Part shown: in pieces, positions 36,889-49,939 of the stretch
How positions within the stretch are numbered: the stretch's first letter is position 1
How the letters are laid out: every line of letters starts with the position of its first letter
DNA from: Epiperipatus broadwayi
Taxonomy: Eukaryota; Onychophora; Udeonychophora; Euonychophora; Peripatidae
DNA length: 64,000 bases
Assembly (NCBI GenBank): GCA_028023455.1
Contig: JAQFVV010012398.1
Location: 5,168,682 to 5,232,681 of the forward strand
Direction: 5' to 3'
Program-made: the position numbers and the translations under genes
The notes under the pieces: model-generated
Database searches by the model: none
Told to the model about the DNA's origin: nothing
The model's input: the letters and a program-made list of their open reading frames with translations, nothing else

Positions 36889-38337
36889 TTGTTTATAAAT
36901 TTTTATTTTTGTTTCCTATATTTTTTTAATATATATAATGTGATAGCACGAGGTGATCACAGAATACGAATCATCGACAACCAACCGTACCAGGCCAGGG
37001 CGTATCCCATCCCGTACCAATACCGTAAAGAAGTGGAAGAGCAATTAACTAAAATGTTGCAGTGGGGGATAATATCAAAATGCTCCTCGTCTTATAATAA
37101 TCCTGTTGTGACTGTAAAGAAAAAGGATGGATCCATACGGTTGTGTCTGGATGCTAGACATTTAAACAAAATTACGTTACCAGATATCAACGCCCCTCCA
37201 CCAATGTGGGAGTTATTAGATAAATTTCGGAACAAAAGGGTGTTTTCAACTTTTGATTTGACTGCCAGTTATTGGCAAATAAGGTTACATCCCAATGACC
37301 GTAAGTACACTGCGTTCCGATATAACGGCCATGCGTACCATTTCAATAGAATCCCATTTGGGTTAAAAAATAGTGGGTCCGGACTAATACGCTGTTTGGA
37401 TCAGGTATTATCAAAGGAGATAAAAGACGTGGTGACGATGTACATGGATGATATTGTCATTGCGTCGGAGAATATCTCTGAACATCTAGAACAGGTGAGG
37501 CGGTTTTTGGAAGAATGTGAGTCAAAGGGAATAAGAATTAACTTAAAGAAAAGTCACTTAGCGACTCCCGAAGTTGAGTTTCTAGGGCACGTCGTGAGCT
37601 CCGCAGGAGTAACCCCGAACCCGGATAAAATACGCGCAATACAGGAGTTCCCAACCCCACGTAATAAAAAGCACATCAGATCATTTCTCGGGATGTGCAA
37701 TTTTTACAATAGGTTCTACCAGGGATTTATGATAGATATGGGACCATTACTTCAGTTATTAAAGGGGATCCAACATAGACTCACATCAATCCGTAACCCA
37801 CAATCCAATCCCTGCGAAAGGATGATGCGAGAACTAGGGCGTTTGTTCCGAGTGTATGTGTCTAAAGATCATCGTAGATGGGTAAATGAAGTGCCCAGAA
37901 TGGTCAATATGATAAATGGGTCAAAGAACGAATCCACGGGTTTCGAACCCGTGCGATTGCATTATGGGAAAAATGTTCCGTGCCCATTTGGAAGCAGATT
38001 GCCAGTACAATCTAAGGTAATAAACCGAAAACGGGATTTAGAACAGGCCCGAAATTGTATAAAGAAGATGAGTGAGGTCAGAAAACGTAAATTCAAAGAA
38101 AGGAACTTATCGTTCGAGGAAGGAAATGAAGTCATGATCAGGGTACAACCGGTGAGCCATCCGGAGAGAAACATCTACAAAAAGTTTCAACCGATATATG
38201 AGGGGCCTTACATAATAAAAAGGAAACTTGGTAACAATGCTTTTGTTGTCACAAAGGGGTCTGAAGAAAAGGGGACCTATAATGCTCGGTCCTTGAGACT
38301 GATCGCGAGAAAACCAGAGCCGCCAGACAAAATTTAA
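36889..38337 (+). CDS. Chimeric gypsy RT-integrase open frame (deleted pol)
   Basis: The frame is open for 482 codons, but homology starts only at about codon 24 (36958); the ATG and the preceding codons are flank and LTR sequence. Residues 45-280 are a Ty3/gypsy reverse transcriptase: KKDGSIRLCLDARHLNK, FSTFDLTASYWQI with the first catalytic Asp, and VTMYMDDIVIA, the YMDD box. The connection LGMCNFYNRFYQGF is followed abruptly at about residue 294 by integrase-like TSIRNPQSNPCERMMRELGR, a C-terminal catalytic-core stretch with its Glu, and the GPY/F-type tail YEGPYIIKRKLGNNAFVV. RNase H, the zinc finger and most of the integrase core are missing without loss of frame. It cannot complete its own integration cycle but is free of stops, suggesting a young deletion. 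Confidence 0.8.
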   Translation: MFINFYFCFLYFFNIYNVIARGDHRIRIIDNQPYQARAYPIPYQYRKEVEEQLTKMLQWGIISKCSSSYNNPVVTVKKKDGSIRLCLDARHLNKITLPDINAPPPMWELLDKFRNKRVFSTFDLTASYWQIRLHPNDRKYTAFRYNGHAYHFNRIPFGLKNSGSGLIRCLDQVLSKEIKDVVTMYMDDIVIASENISEHLEQVRRFLEECESKGIRINLKKSHLATPEVEFLGHVVSSAGVTPNPDKIRAIQEFPTPRNKKHIRSFLGMCNFYNRFYQGFMIDMGPLLQLLKGIQHRLTSIRNPQSNPCERMMRELGRLFRVYVSKDHRRWVNEVPRMVNMINGSKNESTGFEPVRLHYGKNVPCPFGSRLPVQSKVINRKRDLEQARNCIKKMSEVRKRKFKERNLSFEEGNEVMIRVQPVSHPERNIYKKFQPIYEGPYIIKRKLGNNAFVVTKGSEEKGTYNARSLRLIARKPEPPDKI

Positions 38338-38885
38338 TGAATAGTATAGTACATTCAGGATGGACGCAGATGATGACCAACAACACACACTTGGATACGA
38401 AAAAAAAAAAGGAATAATATAAAATATGAAGGGTTTAGGAAATGAGATCAGAGGAAACGGGAGTCATGAGTGGATGGGTGACGAAGAAATATAGTTGCTG
38501 ACAGTTATAAAAAAAAAAAAGGGGGCGAGTACGTACCGAGGGATATTTTATGAGCGGGTCGAGGTATAGGAGATTAGATTAATATTCTATAAGTATGGAG
38601 ATTAGATAAAACCCCAAAACAAATAAAGGCTAATTCAGTAGTGCTTCCCGGAAGATAAATTCAGAAAGAACTAGTATGGATAGAGGTAATGGTAGGGTTA
38701 GATTGTAAATGAAGATAGATGATAGTATAAGAAGCCTAGAGACCTCTTCATAATGCTCCAAACATTTGTCATCACAATAAACTGAGCACAACATTCAATA
38801 CTGATTAGCGGGATAATAAACGAACGAGCAGTACGCTAATTATCAGAATTAACATTCTGTTAATTCCTAATGGGGGAGGGTGTAA
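38338..38885 (+). other. Gypsy 3' internal non-coding region and polypurine tract
   Basis: This runs from the pol stop to the LTR. No env-like frame is present. GGGGGAGGG just before the LTR is the expected plus-strand primer site. Confidence 0.6.
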
Positions 38886-40215
38886 TGTGATAGCACGAGG
38901 TGATCACATATATTTAATATAATATATATTTTCAGTTAGGTCAAATATTAAGGAAAGGCTAGTAAAAGAAAGAAAAAAAAGATTTTAGATAAGATGACAG
39001 CTGAGTTAGATAAGAATTAGTGGTTGTAGAAGAATTTGGTATAACATTTAAAGATCGTTATCAGCTAGTGAATGGGAGTGACAGAATGAATGATAGATAT
39101 CGAATAAAATAAATGTCGAATTTTGTTATACTAAAACATTTTTCTAAGAAGGAAAATAATTACTGAGAAATTCATAGAGTGATGGTTAAGGGAAATAAAT
39201 AAATAAAACAAATGTAATAAGTTTAATTATAGAAAGAATAAATGTAAAAAAAGAAAAATGAAATGAAAGGGAGAGTAATTAAATTATTTTAAGGTCAAAG
39301 ATGGCCGTAGGTGTGAAAACGTGATCCACAAGACAAAGGGGAGGGGAGTTTTTTGTTACACAAAGAGTAGAGCGGTGGAGGAAAAAGAAGTGATTCCAGT
39401 TTTCTCATAAAAAGGGAAACCATTTTTCCTAGCGAACTTTTAACTGCCACCCAGGCTATAGTCCAAGAAATGACGATCGAGTAGAAGAAATACTTTCGAG
39501 CGCCGGTTCGAAACGCTGCTCCATACCCAAGCCTGTAACACAAACGAAATGAAAATAATCACCTGCTCACCTGCTTACGTCTCTGTGCCATTTGGAAACC
39601 GTTACGAGGAAACTATCCGGATTTGAACCGCTCTACAAAAGAAGTGGGACGCCCACAACGCGGTTCGAAGAAGTGACTGAATCAATTGCCAGGACCGTTT
39701 ACCTAGGTAAACGTATATTAGCATGCTAATTTATAAACTCCTAGTTTAATCATAAGTCCAAGAGAATCAAGAATGCGAATTATCCCTTTAGATAACTCTA
39801 ATACATATAAACTTTAATTGAACGAACATTTATAATAAACTTATTTACACCCATTTCATACTATCACCCTATGCACGTATTTATTATTATTGATATGTCT
39901 AAAAATTATAGAAATTATGTTTTATGTTAGATAACAAATAAACCTCGTTTTAAGATTTGAATTACTGTAATTACTTGCTATGTCAACCGTTTTATATTTT
40001 TTATATCAAGAAGAACAATCGGTTGGGAAATATAGTTTGATTTGATATTTTATTAGGTCAAACTCAACCGGTAAGGTAGTAATTGAATATAATATATTCT
40101 TACTAATCCGTTCTATATACATATTTTGTGTAGCTGGTTGCATCCGTCAGATTACGCTTGATAGCACACCAACCTAGAACGGCCATATAGACTGAACGGA
40201 GGCATGCCGGTTACA
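38886..40215 (+). repeat. 3' LTR of the gypsy element (LTR-3)
   Basis: It begins TGTGATAGCACGAGGTGATCACA, a short hairpin like those opening LTR-1 and LTR-2, and ends CCGGTTACA. The first 23 bases are repeated exactly at 36939-36961, the stump of the 5' LTR. AATAAA-type signals occur near 39834 and 39950. Confidence 0.75.
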
Positions 40216-41032
40216 ATAGGAAATAATTAAATTAGTCGATATTGAGATAGCTGTATTTTTTTTATAAAAAAAATCTTTTATTGTTTTTAAAAAATAAAAT
40301 TTTGTGATTTAGTACAATCACTTCCTGTTTTTTTTTTATATAATTTTTCTATTTTTAATGAAAAGATACATCTGTTTTCTTTTTATCGAATAAATAAATA
40401 AATTAATTAATTAATAACTTTACATACTATTCTCCTTATTCTCTCTTTTTTAAAAAAAAACCCAATAACTATATTTTGTTATTTTATTGATGAAATTAAA
40501 ATCTAAATTATTTTAATAAAATTATTTTATTGAATAACATTACAGGAGATGTTTGTTTGTGATTGCAGCAGTTACAATTAAAAATTAATTTTTTTTTTTG
40601 CTAATTTTTAAATATTTTTATGCAATATAGATAAGTAAAATGTTGATACAGAAATCTTGGACAGGATGGAAATTAACAGAAATGCTTATAGTTAAAAAAT
40701 TTGTTTCAAGTATTTTTTTTTTTTAGATAGATTTAGTCTTAAATTGCTTATTTGTTGTTTAATGTATATTTTTATTTATATATCAATTGACCATCTGATA
40801 TTTACATGATTTAGATTAATTAATCACTAGATGAAATCGTTATGACTAACTTCTGTGTAATTCTTTGAAAAGTAATGTTATTTATTTGATATTTTTGTTG
40901 ATGTCATTTCAAAATCTATTAGTAGTTTCACCTAAATTGTTATTAAATTTGTAATTTAAAATTTGTTGTTTTGGATTTTTTTTTTAATGTTTACATTTGT
41001 GCCTATTTTGCTATTATTTATTTTAATATTAG
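40216..41032 (+). other. Last part of the long intron
   Basis: AT-rich, with no feature except the acceptor region TTTTAATATTAG before the exon at 41033. Confidence 0.6.
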
Positions 41033-41191
41033 GGTGAATTTGAAAAAATTGAAGAACTTGAAGTTGTTTTGAGAGCGTCTAACACAACTGTTGTACCTCA
41101 GTTGTTTGCTGCTAAATTAGAATGTTTATCTCGACAGAATGCCATGAATTATGGAAAAGTCAGAACTGTATTTAAAGAAATTGAAGAGAGG
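41033..41191 (+). CDS. POLRMT: POLRMT-like gene, internal exon 2 of 3 seen
   Basis: A 159-nt exon of 53 codons, phase 0, between AG and GTAAGTTG. It opens GEFEKIEEL and contains VPQLFAAKLECLSRQN followed by KVRTVFKEIEER, i.e. the second half of one PPR-like repeat and the first half of the next. In human mitochondrial RNA polymerase the comparable region has a G-W-A-R-Q-G-x-F block, a conserved C-x-x-R-Q about 35 residues on, and then a helix ending before G-L-K-L-Q-x-L-F; the same order and spacing appear across exons 1-3 here. Base composition is noticeably less AT-rich than the surrounding introns. Confidence 0.7.
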
Positions 41192-42587
41192 GTAAGTTGA
41201 TTTGTATATCATAAATGGATTAAATTATATATAAATAATAATTCTGAGCATGTTCAGAATATTTATTGGCTGTCTTTTTCTCAGGACATTATGACTAGTG
41301 AGGATGATTAATCTGAATATGTAATAGTTTTTATACATTGATTATTCAGGATTTTTTATCATATTTCATTTTTTATTTTTTTCAGTCCTTATTGTTGTGC
41401 TTCTATTTTGTGTCACTTTTTAAAAAAATATTTTATTACTAATATCTATATAGGTAGTAATGATTTAAAATGGTAATGACAATAGTTGATCACAGTTATG
41501 TTGTTGGTAAATGTCATTTCAAACTGCATAAAGAGCAATCATAACTGAAAGGGTATTGATAATAGCTTAATTAGCATTGCAAATAGATATGAATTTCATG
41601 TTGGATTTTAAATATATCCATGACATGTTGCTAAAATTGAATATCATTTATGCTGCCATAAAATCTTATTGATTATAACATATGGGCTTTGACATTGCTA
41701 TGCAGATGATACTGTTGAGTGATAGTAATATTCTCCCTACCAATCATATAGAACTTTCAGATCTTTTTGAATGTCATCTAGATGTCTATAGGGATGGTCA
41801 TAAGAATCGTTTCTTGTCTGTTTGTGGGTATTCTATAACAACATGGATCTTTACTAAGTTACTCTAGTTTACATGATCTATAATCTATCTGATGTTTTTT
41901 GTTTGAGCTTAAAGCTTTCTTGTGATTGTGATTTTGATGATTTGTCTATTATCTTTCACTAGCTTATTGCATGCTTTATGTCATTTTTTTTTTATTGATG
42001 TGAAAATCTATATACATATAGATAGATAACTAAAATAACCTTATTTAACCCTTATGCCTTAGAGGAATAGTGAAGGAGGAAGTTTTTGCCAAGTTAATTA
42101 TTGCTGGTTGATAGTTTTGTATATTGTTTTATCCTTCAGTTAAGAATAATTTGACAACCATTTATTGGCCAAATAATTGGGTGGTTAGCAGGGTTATTTA
42201 TATGCTAGCTATCTCACAAAGACTCTAATCTAAGTTGAAATTTTTCATCTAAATATACAAGTTTTTTAGTTACCATGTGCATTTGAACTCCTGATTGTAC
42301 ACATAGGAAATAGATATACCATAAGGCTCTTCAGTATTTTTCTGATGTGTTATTATATGTAGAGAGAAAAATAGAACAAATATGCCTAGAAGATTAAACT
42401 TGATCTTTAGATTCTAAAACTAATTTAAGAAGTATTCTAAACAACAATTTTATATTAATTATGAAATTCACTAAGTAATGCAGACTTTAAAAATTCTTCA
42501 AGCAAATAACATTGATATAATTAAGATTTTAGACTGCCAAGAAAGATGGGTTTTAAGTTGATATGTTCTTTTAAAAAACATATATTA
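41192..42587 (+). other. Second intron, first part
   Basis: No gene recognised. A 61-codon open frame at 41682-41867 lacks any domain I know. Confidence 0.5.
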
Positions 42588-44330
42588 AGAAAAGAGTTGA
42601 AAATGATATAAGAAAGTATAACTGTGAACTAGCAAGGAAAGCTGTAGAAGAGAATAAAAGTCTCAAGAGTATTGGTAGGAAATTTATATCTGCAATAAGA
42701 AAAAAAGATGGAATTATTACTAAAAAGAGAGATGACATCATGAAATGGGCAGAAGACTTTTATGAAGAATTATATAGTAATAAAGAACAAGTACCTCCTA
42801 TATCTAGTACATCTTCTGAATTGCCCAGAATTTTAAAGGAAGCAGTGAGACATGCAATTTAAATGTATGAAGAAAGGAAAGGCTCCAGGTAATGATGGAA
42901 TTATAATTGATATATTAAAAGAAGCAGGTGAAGAAATAGAAATTTTTTTTAGCAAAGTTATATACCAAATGTCTAAATGATAAAGATATACCAGATGATT
43001 GGAACAATGCAGTATTAATATTAATATTTAAAGAAGGTGATAAAGAAGGTAATAGAAATTACAGCCCTATCAGCCTTTTATCAGTTTTATACAAAATTTT
43101 TATCAAGATAATTACAACTCGTCTACAGAGAACATTGGATTTCCACTAACCAAGAGAACAAACTGGATTAAAAGTGATTTTAGTACAGTATATCATAACC
43201 ATGTCTTGAGAAAAGCTATAGAAAAGACAAATGAATATGAGTTGCCATTATGCTTTGTATTTGTAGATTATGAAAAGGCATTTGATTCTATAAACATCCT
43301 TCTTCAGTGATTAAAGCATTGGATCATCAAGTTATAGATCCAGGATATTGTCATATTTTAAAGAATATTTATAAAAATGCAACAGCAACAATTAGATTGT
43401 ATAATGATACTGGGAAAGTCAACATTGAGAAGAGTGTAAGATAGGGTGACTCCATATCTCCAAAACGTTTTACAGCAGTGCTGCAAGAAGTATTTTGTGG
43501 ATTAAAATAGGAAGCTAAAGGAGTGAAAGTATACGGAGATTATTTAAGTCATTTAGATTTTGCAGATGATATAGTTGTTTTTGCAACTAATGCTTTAGAG
43601 CTGCAGGAAATGTTGCAGGAGTTATCAGATGAAAGTAGGATTAAAGATAAACGTTAAAAAGACTAAAGTAATGTTTAATCAATTTTCTCAAAATATGAAA
43701 ATAAAGATTGATTATGATGAGTTAGAAGAAGTTAACAGTTACAAATACCTTGGTCAGATTATTAATACAGATGGAAACATAATGGATAAAATTAATCATA
43801 GAATTAAATTTGGTTGGAGTGCTTTTGATAGAAATAACTTGGATATTAAAAGGAAATATGCCTATGTGTTTGAAAAGGAAGGCTTTTAATAAATGTGTTT
43901 TACCAGTTCTTACTTATGGATCTGAGACTTGGACACTTAATAGAAGAGCGAGCAATACAGTGATTTCAGACCACTCAAAGAAGTATGGAGAGATACATGT
44001 TGGGTGTAACAAGAAGAGATCGAAAACGCAATATATGGGTAAGAGAACAAACAGGTGTTACTGACCTCATTGAAAAAATTAAAAGACTGAAGTGGAGTTG
44101 GGCTGGACATATTTCTAGAAGAGATGATAATAGATGGACAATTGAAATCTTAAACTAGATTCCAAGAGATTGTAAAAGATCCAGAAGGAGACCACATGTA
44201 AGATGGATAGATGAAATAAGAAAGTGTGCAGGGGCGATGTGGAGAAGAGAAGCTAAAGATCACAGAAGATGGATTGAACTTGGAGAGACCTTCATCTTGC
44301 AGTGGATTGATAATGGTTGATAATGTTTAA
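42588..44330 (+). pseudogene. RTE LINE copy 2, 5'-truncated
   Basis: The sequence follows copy 1 from its linker region (AAGAAAAGAGTTGAAAATG, equal to 17710 onward) to the element end near GATAATGGTTGATAATG at 44330. It therefore lacks the leader and endonuclease, the classic result of incomplete target-primed reverse transcription. Reverse transcriptase boxes are readable across frames: NYSPISLLSV, FVDYEKAFDS, GDSISPK and LDFADDIVVFATN, the last with both aspartates of the FADD box kept. Stops (for example in SVR*GDS near 43442) and small indels break it. It lies in the intron between the second and third recognised POLRMT-like exons. Confidence 0.85.
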
Positions 44331-45489
44331 GAAAAAACAATGCAGAACTAAAATGTGTGATCTCAAGTTGAATTTAAATTTTAATTTTATGAATCAGATG
44401 AACAATTGTTTTAATGACATAAGCAGTACTTTTAATGCATCAATATAAAAAAAAAATACAATCAATATTTTGAAAGAACTAGATAAAAATTCTATAACAA
44501 TCTTCCAAATATCTGCCTCACAGTTGTCCTTGCATATCTAATAATAGAAAAATACATTTTTGTCCGTGTAATTTAGTTCAGTGATGAAATGGCAGACTCA
44601 AGTTATCTAATAATTTTTGTATTGATTTTTAAAATCTCAGTTCGTTTAGTCAAATGGAAATATTATGATCATGCTATCCATTTGGATGGACAAAACATCT
44701 TATGAGCTTTTTTTGTTCAAGATAGTTGAAGAATCTTTTTAAAGGAAGATTATTTTTCATAGAATGGATTAATCTAGAATCAGTATTAATCTAGATTTGA
44801 TGATTCATACTTGAAAAAAAGGATTGAAATATAAATTAAAAAATGAATAAGACTCTTCTGAAGGATGCTGATGGATATATTATTATCTTGTAAAGATTCC
44901 ACAATATAATAAAATATTTTCTAGTCATCATCATCATTAAGCAGATGGATTTCATTCTCAGGAGAATAATATCTTTTTTACATGAGTGTTTTTTTATTAT
45001 CTAGAATTAAAAATTAGGTTTAAATCAGAATTCAGAAGCTTTGGTAATGTTCAAATATGTGAAAGGACAAACAATCTTAATACTAGCATGAGAATTATCT
45101 CATATAGTTTTTTACAATGGCTGATTTTGTAGAAGATTATATCTGTCAGTATAAAAATGCTTATTGATGAATTTGGAGATCATTCTCAATAAAGCTAAAA
45201 TGAAAGAAATTGCAATATTAAAAAATAAGGATTAATCAGATGTATCACTCTATGCATGTGAGAGAAGATGAAGTTGTGCCTGCACTATATAAAAGATTAA
45301 TTATTGTCTTACTAATCTTATATCTCTATATCAGTTATCCAATTTGTATGAAGAAATATATTTGTTTTATAAAATTAATTATGCAGTATTAATTTGATAA
45401 GTTTGTTATTTTGTTATTAATTGATTAATTTTTTTTATGAATTGCTTTTGATGGGATTTTATCTTTCTTTTTTTGTTGATATTGACTAG
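44331..45489 (+). other. Second intron, last part
   Basis: AT-rich, no gene or repeat recognised. A TCATCATCATCATTAA run occurs near 44927. It ends with a T-rich region and ACTAG before the exon. Confidence 0.5.
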
Positions 45490-45558
45490 GGTTTCACTCT
45501 TCAATCTTTATTTTTAAATTCAATATTCAAAATGGATGAAAAGACCAAAATTTTAGAG
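45490..45558 (+). CDS. POLRMT: POLRMT-like gene, internal exon 3 of 3 seen
   Basis: A short 69-nt exon of 23 codons, phase 0, between CTAG and GTAATTTT. It reads GFTLQSLFLNSIF followed by KMDEKTKILE. This continues exon 2 (KEIEER) and matches the turn and second helix after the PPR in mitochondrial RNA polymerases, where G-x-x-L-Q-x-L-F is followed about ten residues later by a short acidic loop and V-L. The next exon should begin with a sequence like A-V-x-x-V-x-P; I do not find it before the right edge, so the rest of the gene lies beyond the window or in an exon I missed. Confidence 0.6.
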
Positions 45559-46193
45559 GTAATTTTTTTTTTAATTCATATATTTTTCTGCTAAATTTAG
45601 TCTTTTCAGTAAGTTTAATTTTTATTTAAAACTATTATTGTATAAAACAAATATTGATATAATGCGCATAAAATTAAAAACCAATGGTAATGAAAAAAAC
45701 TATAAATTTAACATGATTCACTCTCTCAAATAAAGTTTTCAAAAAGTACTAAACTATTCATGAGAAAAATCAAAATTATTTCATTAACATGAAATAATTT
45801 GAATTTTCAAAGAAAAATAAATGGCAAGCAAATATATACTTTGGAACACTATATGTGTTTTGAATCATTAATTTCCTTCAAAGTTTTTCTGGTATTGATT
45901 TACAAAACTGAAAGTACAACAAAGCTAAGAACCATGAAATCAAAATGGATGCTATTATATTCTGCAAGCTAAGTAATATGTAGTTTTCTGATCTTGACAG
46001 AAGCAATGATAAGGATATATGGCAAGATTTAGAGTTGAAATGATTCCTAGTATGTGTTATCTAATGTGTGGCATCTAAGATATTCATGATGGAGAAAACA
46101 TGATATGGCTTGCCAAGATGATCATTCTTAGGGATGTATAACCGGTTGAAATTTTGATGAAAATCACATACTTTGCAGTCATTTTAATAGTAA
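45559..46193 (+). other. Intron or downstream DNA
   Basis: AT-rich, nothing recognised. Confidence 0.4.
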
Positions 46194-46529
46194 TATTCAT
46201 CAACATATCAACACTATAGTTTCAGGGTCCATCTGGAGATACAGCAGCAAGAATTAGGTTATGAAGACTTTGTTAAAAAAGAACACTTGCAGCTTAACCA
46301 AAAGATAGCAAATGGTAAGAAAACAGCAGGTAGTTTTAATTTAGCAATAGAATTATCTCAAGAAAAAATTAATCGCAATAAAACAATAGGTTTTGGAAAA
46401 AGTAAGCTACAGTGTGAAGAGGAAATATTTTAGATTTCTGTCACTGAAAATTCTCAGATATATATTGGTTGTAGAGATGTTATTGATGATACATTGGAAA
46501 GAAAGAGATCAGTAACAATCATCTAATCT
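46194..46529 (+). pseudogene. Unidentified coding-like remnant
   Basis: One frame is open for 79 codons from 46194 to a TAG at 46431-46433, and continues in the same frame for another 31 codons to a TAA at 46527-46529. Its composition is protein-like and rich in E, Q and K: LGYEDFVKKEHLQLNQKI, then AGSFNLAIELSQEKINRN and, after the stop, DVIDDTLERKRS. I do not recognise a family. It could be an old transposon fragment or an exon of another gene; a CAG acceptor-like site lies at 46223-46225. The in-frame stop argues for a decayed sequence. Confidence 0.3.
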
Positions 46530-49500
46530 AAAGTTGAATATTTTGTTATTTTCTTGTAATAGGAAGTGTGTGTGTGATGTAATACCAAATGATTAAATTA
46601 AGTTAATAGATCTAATCACTTAATTATTGGAATTACAAATTCTTGGCACCAGCATGATTATAATCGTTCTGAAGTTTGTTTACTAATAGAGTTGTATGAT
46701 TAGCAATACTCTGTTTAACAAGTAAAGAAAAAGAGTTACATAAGATTTGATTGATTGTGCTTCTAATTTAATCTTTAATTATGATAGGTAACTGATATAA
46801 CCTTGTCATTAAATTATAATTTTTATTGCCTAAAATAAAAACCTTAGCATTCTTTCTTCATCACATGTTTTGCATGGACTCATTAGAGGGAAAATTGTAC
46901 TTTATATTCATTAGTATTGTTGAATTTAAAAACTACTTGATGCTAGTAATATCGATACATAATTATAATCCATGTGTGTGTTAGCCATAAGGTTTTTTAT
47001 CCAAATTCATTGTATGTATGCTGTATAGAAAAAGTGGGATCTACAATCCAAGCCATGTCAGCGTCAATATTAAATTAAATCACACAAAATCTTACTTGTT
47101 CAACAAATTTATTTCTTTATGCTAAAAACTATTAATAAAATGAATAAATTAAATAATAACATAATAACAATAATTAACCCTCAACTTCAGGACCAACGTC
47201 AGAATAAGTTGAGTGTGGAAAATACTTCATTTTCACATGCTGCAAATATATATAGAGTTCATTAATTCAGATTTACTTTAACTATACATGAGTATCCTTA
47301 ACTCTTAATTATTCTCCATTTAAGAAATTATATATGCTGCTTTAACTTTAGCACTGCTATTTCTTTTTTTCGAGAAAAGCATTATCTTTAATAATCAATA
47401 GCTCTCTACTACTCACTAATTACATGATCACCTTCAATTTACATATTGCTTGCTTCTCTGCTATTCTCTCTAGTTTGTTTTTTTATTAGCTACACTAATT
47501 TGCATAATTAATATTCAATTTTTTTAACAACAAAGTTTTCTAGAGGGTTCTACTTTTCAAGGAGAAAACAATACAAAGTACTGTCTACTGTATCGGTATT
47601 TTTTTTGCCACTGTACCAGGAATTAGGGTTTGAATTTGGATATATAAGATATACAATGATACTTTTAATGTGTACTGTAAATTTTGATTCAAATAAATAT
47701 GTAAGTTGAATGATTAATAAAATTTTATTAAAATGATTCAATTCAAATACATAATAATATTAACCAATTAATGATGTTGATGATAATTTAAAAGTACAAA
47801 TCCTCTCAAAAGTATTTTGTTTTTTAGTTTCAATAAAAATGAAACTCAGAGGTGTCAAACTCTCTAACAAGAAAGTTTACTTTTGAAAAACTGATCATCA
47901 TCAATTACAAATTATCACCACCATCCCTGCAAGTCCCCCAGTGAATTGCATGATTTCTCAGGGCTGTGGATGTTAAAAGCATAATGTTTGGACAAATCAA
48001 ATGGATTAATAATAAAAAATAACAATTTATTATTACTGAATAATTTTAAATTTTTGCTTATGTACTATACAAAATATTAAATATCATAATAATAAATATT
48101 TTTATCTTAAGTTTAGGTTTAAGCTTAAGGCCTTACAGTATTTATAATGATAAGATCTTACCACGTTAAATGTTGAATCAGTCACAAACCATGGATATCT
48201 GCAGATATTGTTCTTTTAATATATTTACAGCTGTCTTCATTAATTTTTCCGAAGATGGTAATTCTTCTCCTTGGGCACTGGTGATATTAGAGAGTAAATA
48301 TAGCAGTGGTGGTAATGTTATATAAATATAATATTAGTAGACCTTGGGTAGTTCATATAGCAGTGTTCATTTCTTCTTTCATGACATTATAGAGGCATTG
48401 CATAGGTTGGGTTTGCAAACTTCAGCTTCAGTTTCTGAATCTGAATGCATTTTCCGGACATTTAGGCTGGTGCACTTTTTCTGTTGCCTGGCCATACATT
48501 GTAGATTATCTTCTAGATAAAGTCATCATACTGGCTGTTAGGTCTAGAGTATTGAAAAATACTTATGAAAATAGTCAGTAAAATATAATTATCCAAGTTA
48601 CGGTGGAAAACAGTTTTAATCTGTGGTAGTTTCTTCTGCATGGATCATTGCAACACTGTTTCAAAAATAGCCTGGACTTGAATGCAAAGCAATATGGAAT
48701 CAGAATGGAATGCTGGAATTATTTGAAATGCCTAGTTGCTTGTTTCAGATCTATTTATACCTATTTGGTGTTCAACAACATGTTTTCCAAACAATAAATT
48801 CATCATCAGCTAGTTACAAGATTTGACCTGTTTTTGTACATATTTTTTTGCAAAACATGCTGTGGAAACAAATTTACAAATATCATATCATGATTTGATA
48901 CATAATTGAATTTGATTTGCTACATAAACGATTTACAAAGAGACAAAAATCATTGCAGACATTTAAATATAATCGATAATTTCTAAAATATTATTGATTC
49001 CAAAATTTTAGTATTATATTTAGCTTTGCCATCCAGTTTTACTATAAAAATGTAGGAAATTTTATTTAAAACTCATTTTAGGAAAGGCAAATTTACATTT
49101 TTAGAAACTACGCAATTCGAGTCTTTCACGTATCTAGATTACCTTTCTTTCATTCTTTGCATTACAACTTATTATTTCACACATTACAAAGTAAATTTAT
49201 AAAATATGACCAAATGCATAAATGATTTTTTTTACAAATTTTTTGTGTAGCTTACTCAATTGACATGTATATATGTGCACATACACAAATGCAGTTTGTA
49301 TATTTATTAATCGGTTCATGAATTTTTATTAAACTTTTTTTTTCTTTTCTGCAGCTTTGTAATATAATCAGTCTGAATTGCATTGGATTTGTTATAGTTA
49401 CAGTACATATTACACAAATCAAATAAACTTTATTTACATTATATATATATATATATACGTGTACAGACAGTGCAATGTATAAATTGTCAAATGAAATGTT

Positions 49501-49939
49501 TTCTACAATTCTGTAAATCAAGTTAAACTTCATGCCTGTCTAGAATGTCCAATTAATCAGAAACTGATGATTGTTGATTTCACAATTCCATCTAGTGTTC
49601 ATTGTTAGTTAATTATTGCTTACTTAAATTAGTTTAGATTAACAGAGTTTAAGAAATACTTGATGATATTAATATCAGTATCATATAATTAGAGATTGTT
49701 TTTTTGATGGCTAAGTCTGTTAACTATAACACTTCTTATGGAGTAGATGTATAACAGCCTTCTCATAGTCTACATTGCAAATAGTTTGCATTAGCAAGCA
49801 AAACAAATAATCTTTACATGGAAATCAAACTTTATCTCAATGAACTTCTGGTTAAAGACAGCAAATACTGAAATTGCACAATAACAAATAAACACGTCTT
49901 ATATTTTAAAAATAGTCTATTAATTTCAATATATATATA
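46530..49939. other. AT-rich DNA, no gene
   Basis: About 3.4 kb with short open frames only. The patch 48230-48740 is of slightly higher complexity but I recognise no domain, RNA or repeat in it. Confidence 0.4.

Larger units (their letters stand above)
36939..40215 (+). mobile_element. Ty3/gypsy element, internally deleted
   Basis: The 3' LTR spans 38886-40215 (TGTGATAG...GGTTACA) and is preceded by a purine tract, GGGGGAGGG, at 38872-38880. At the 5' side only the first 23 bases of the LTR remain (36939-36961) and then reverse transcriptase coding starts at once, so the rest of the 5' LTR, primer site, gag and protease are gone. A second in-frame deletion joins RT to the integrase C-terminus. 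The flanks (ATAA left, ATAG right) give no exact target duplication. It sits in the long intron in sense orientation. Confidence 0.85.

Noticed and set aside
37962-38388. Minus-strand frames opposite the gypsy pol
   Set aside because: They lie antisense to a clear integrase reading frame.
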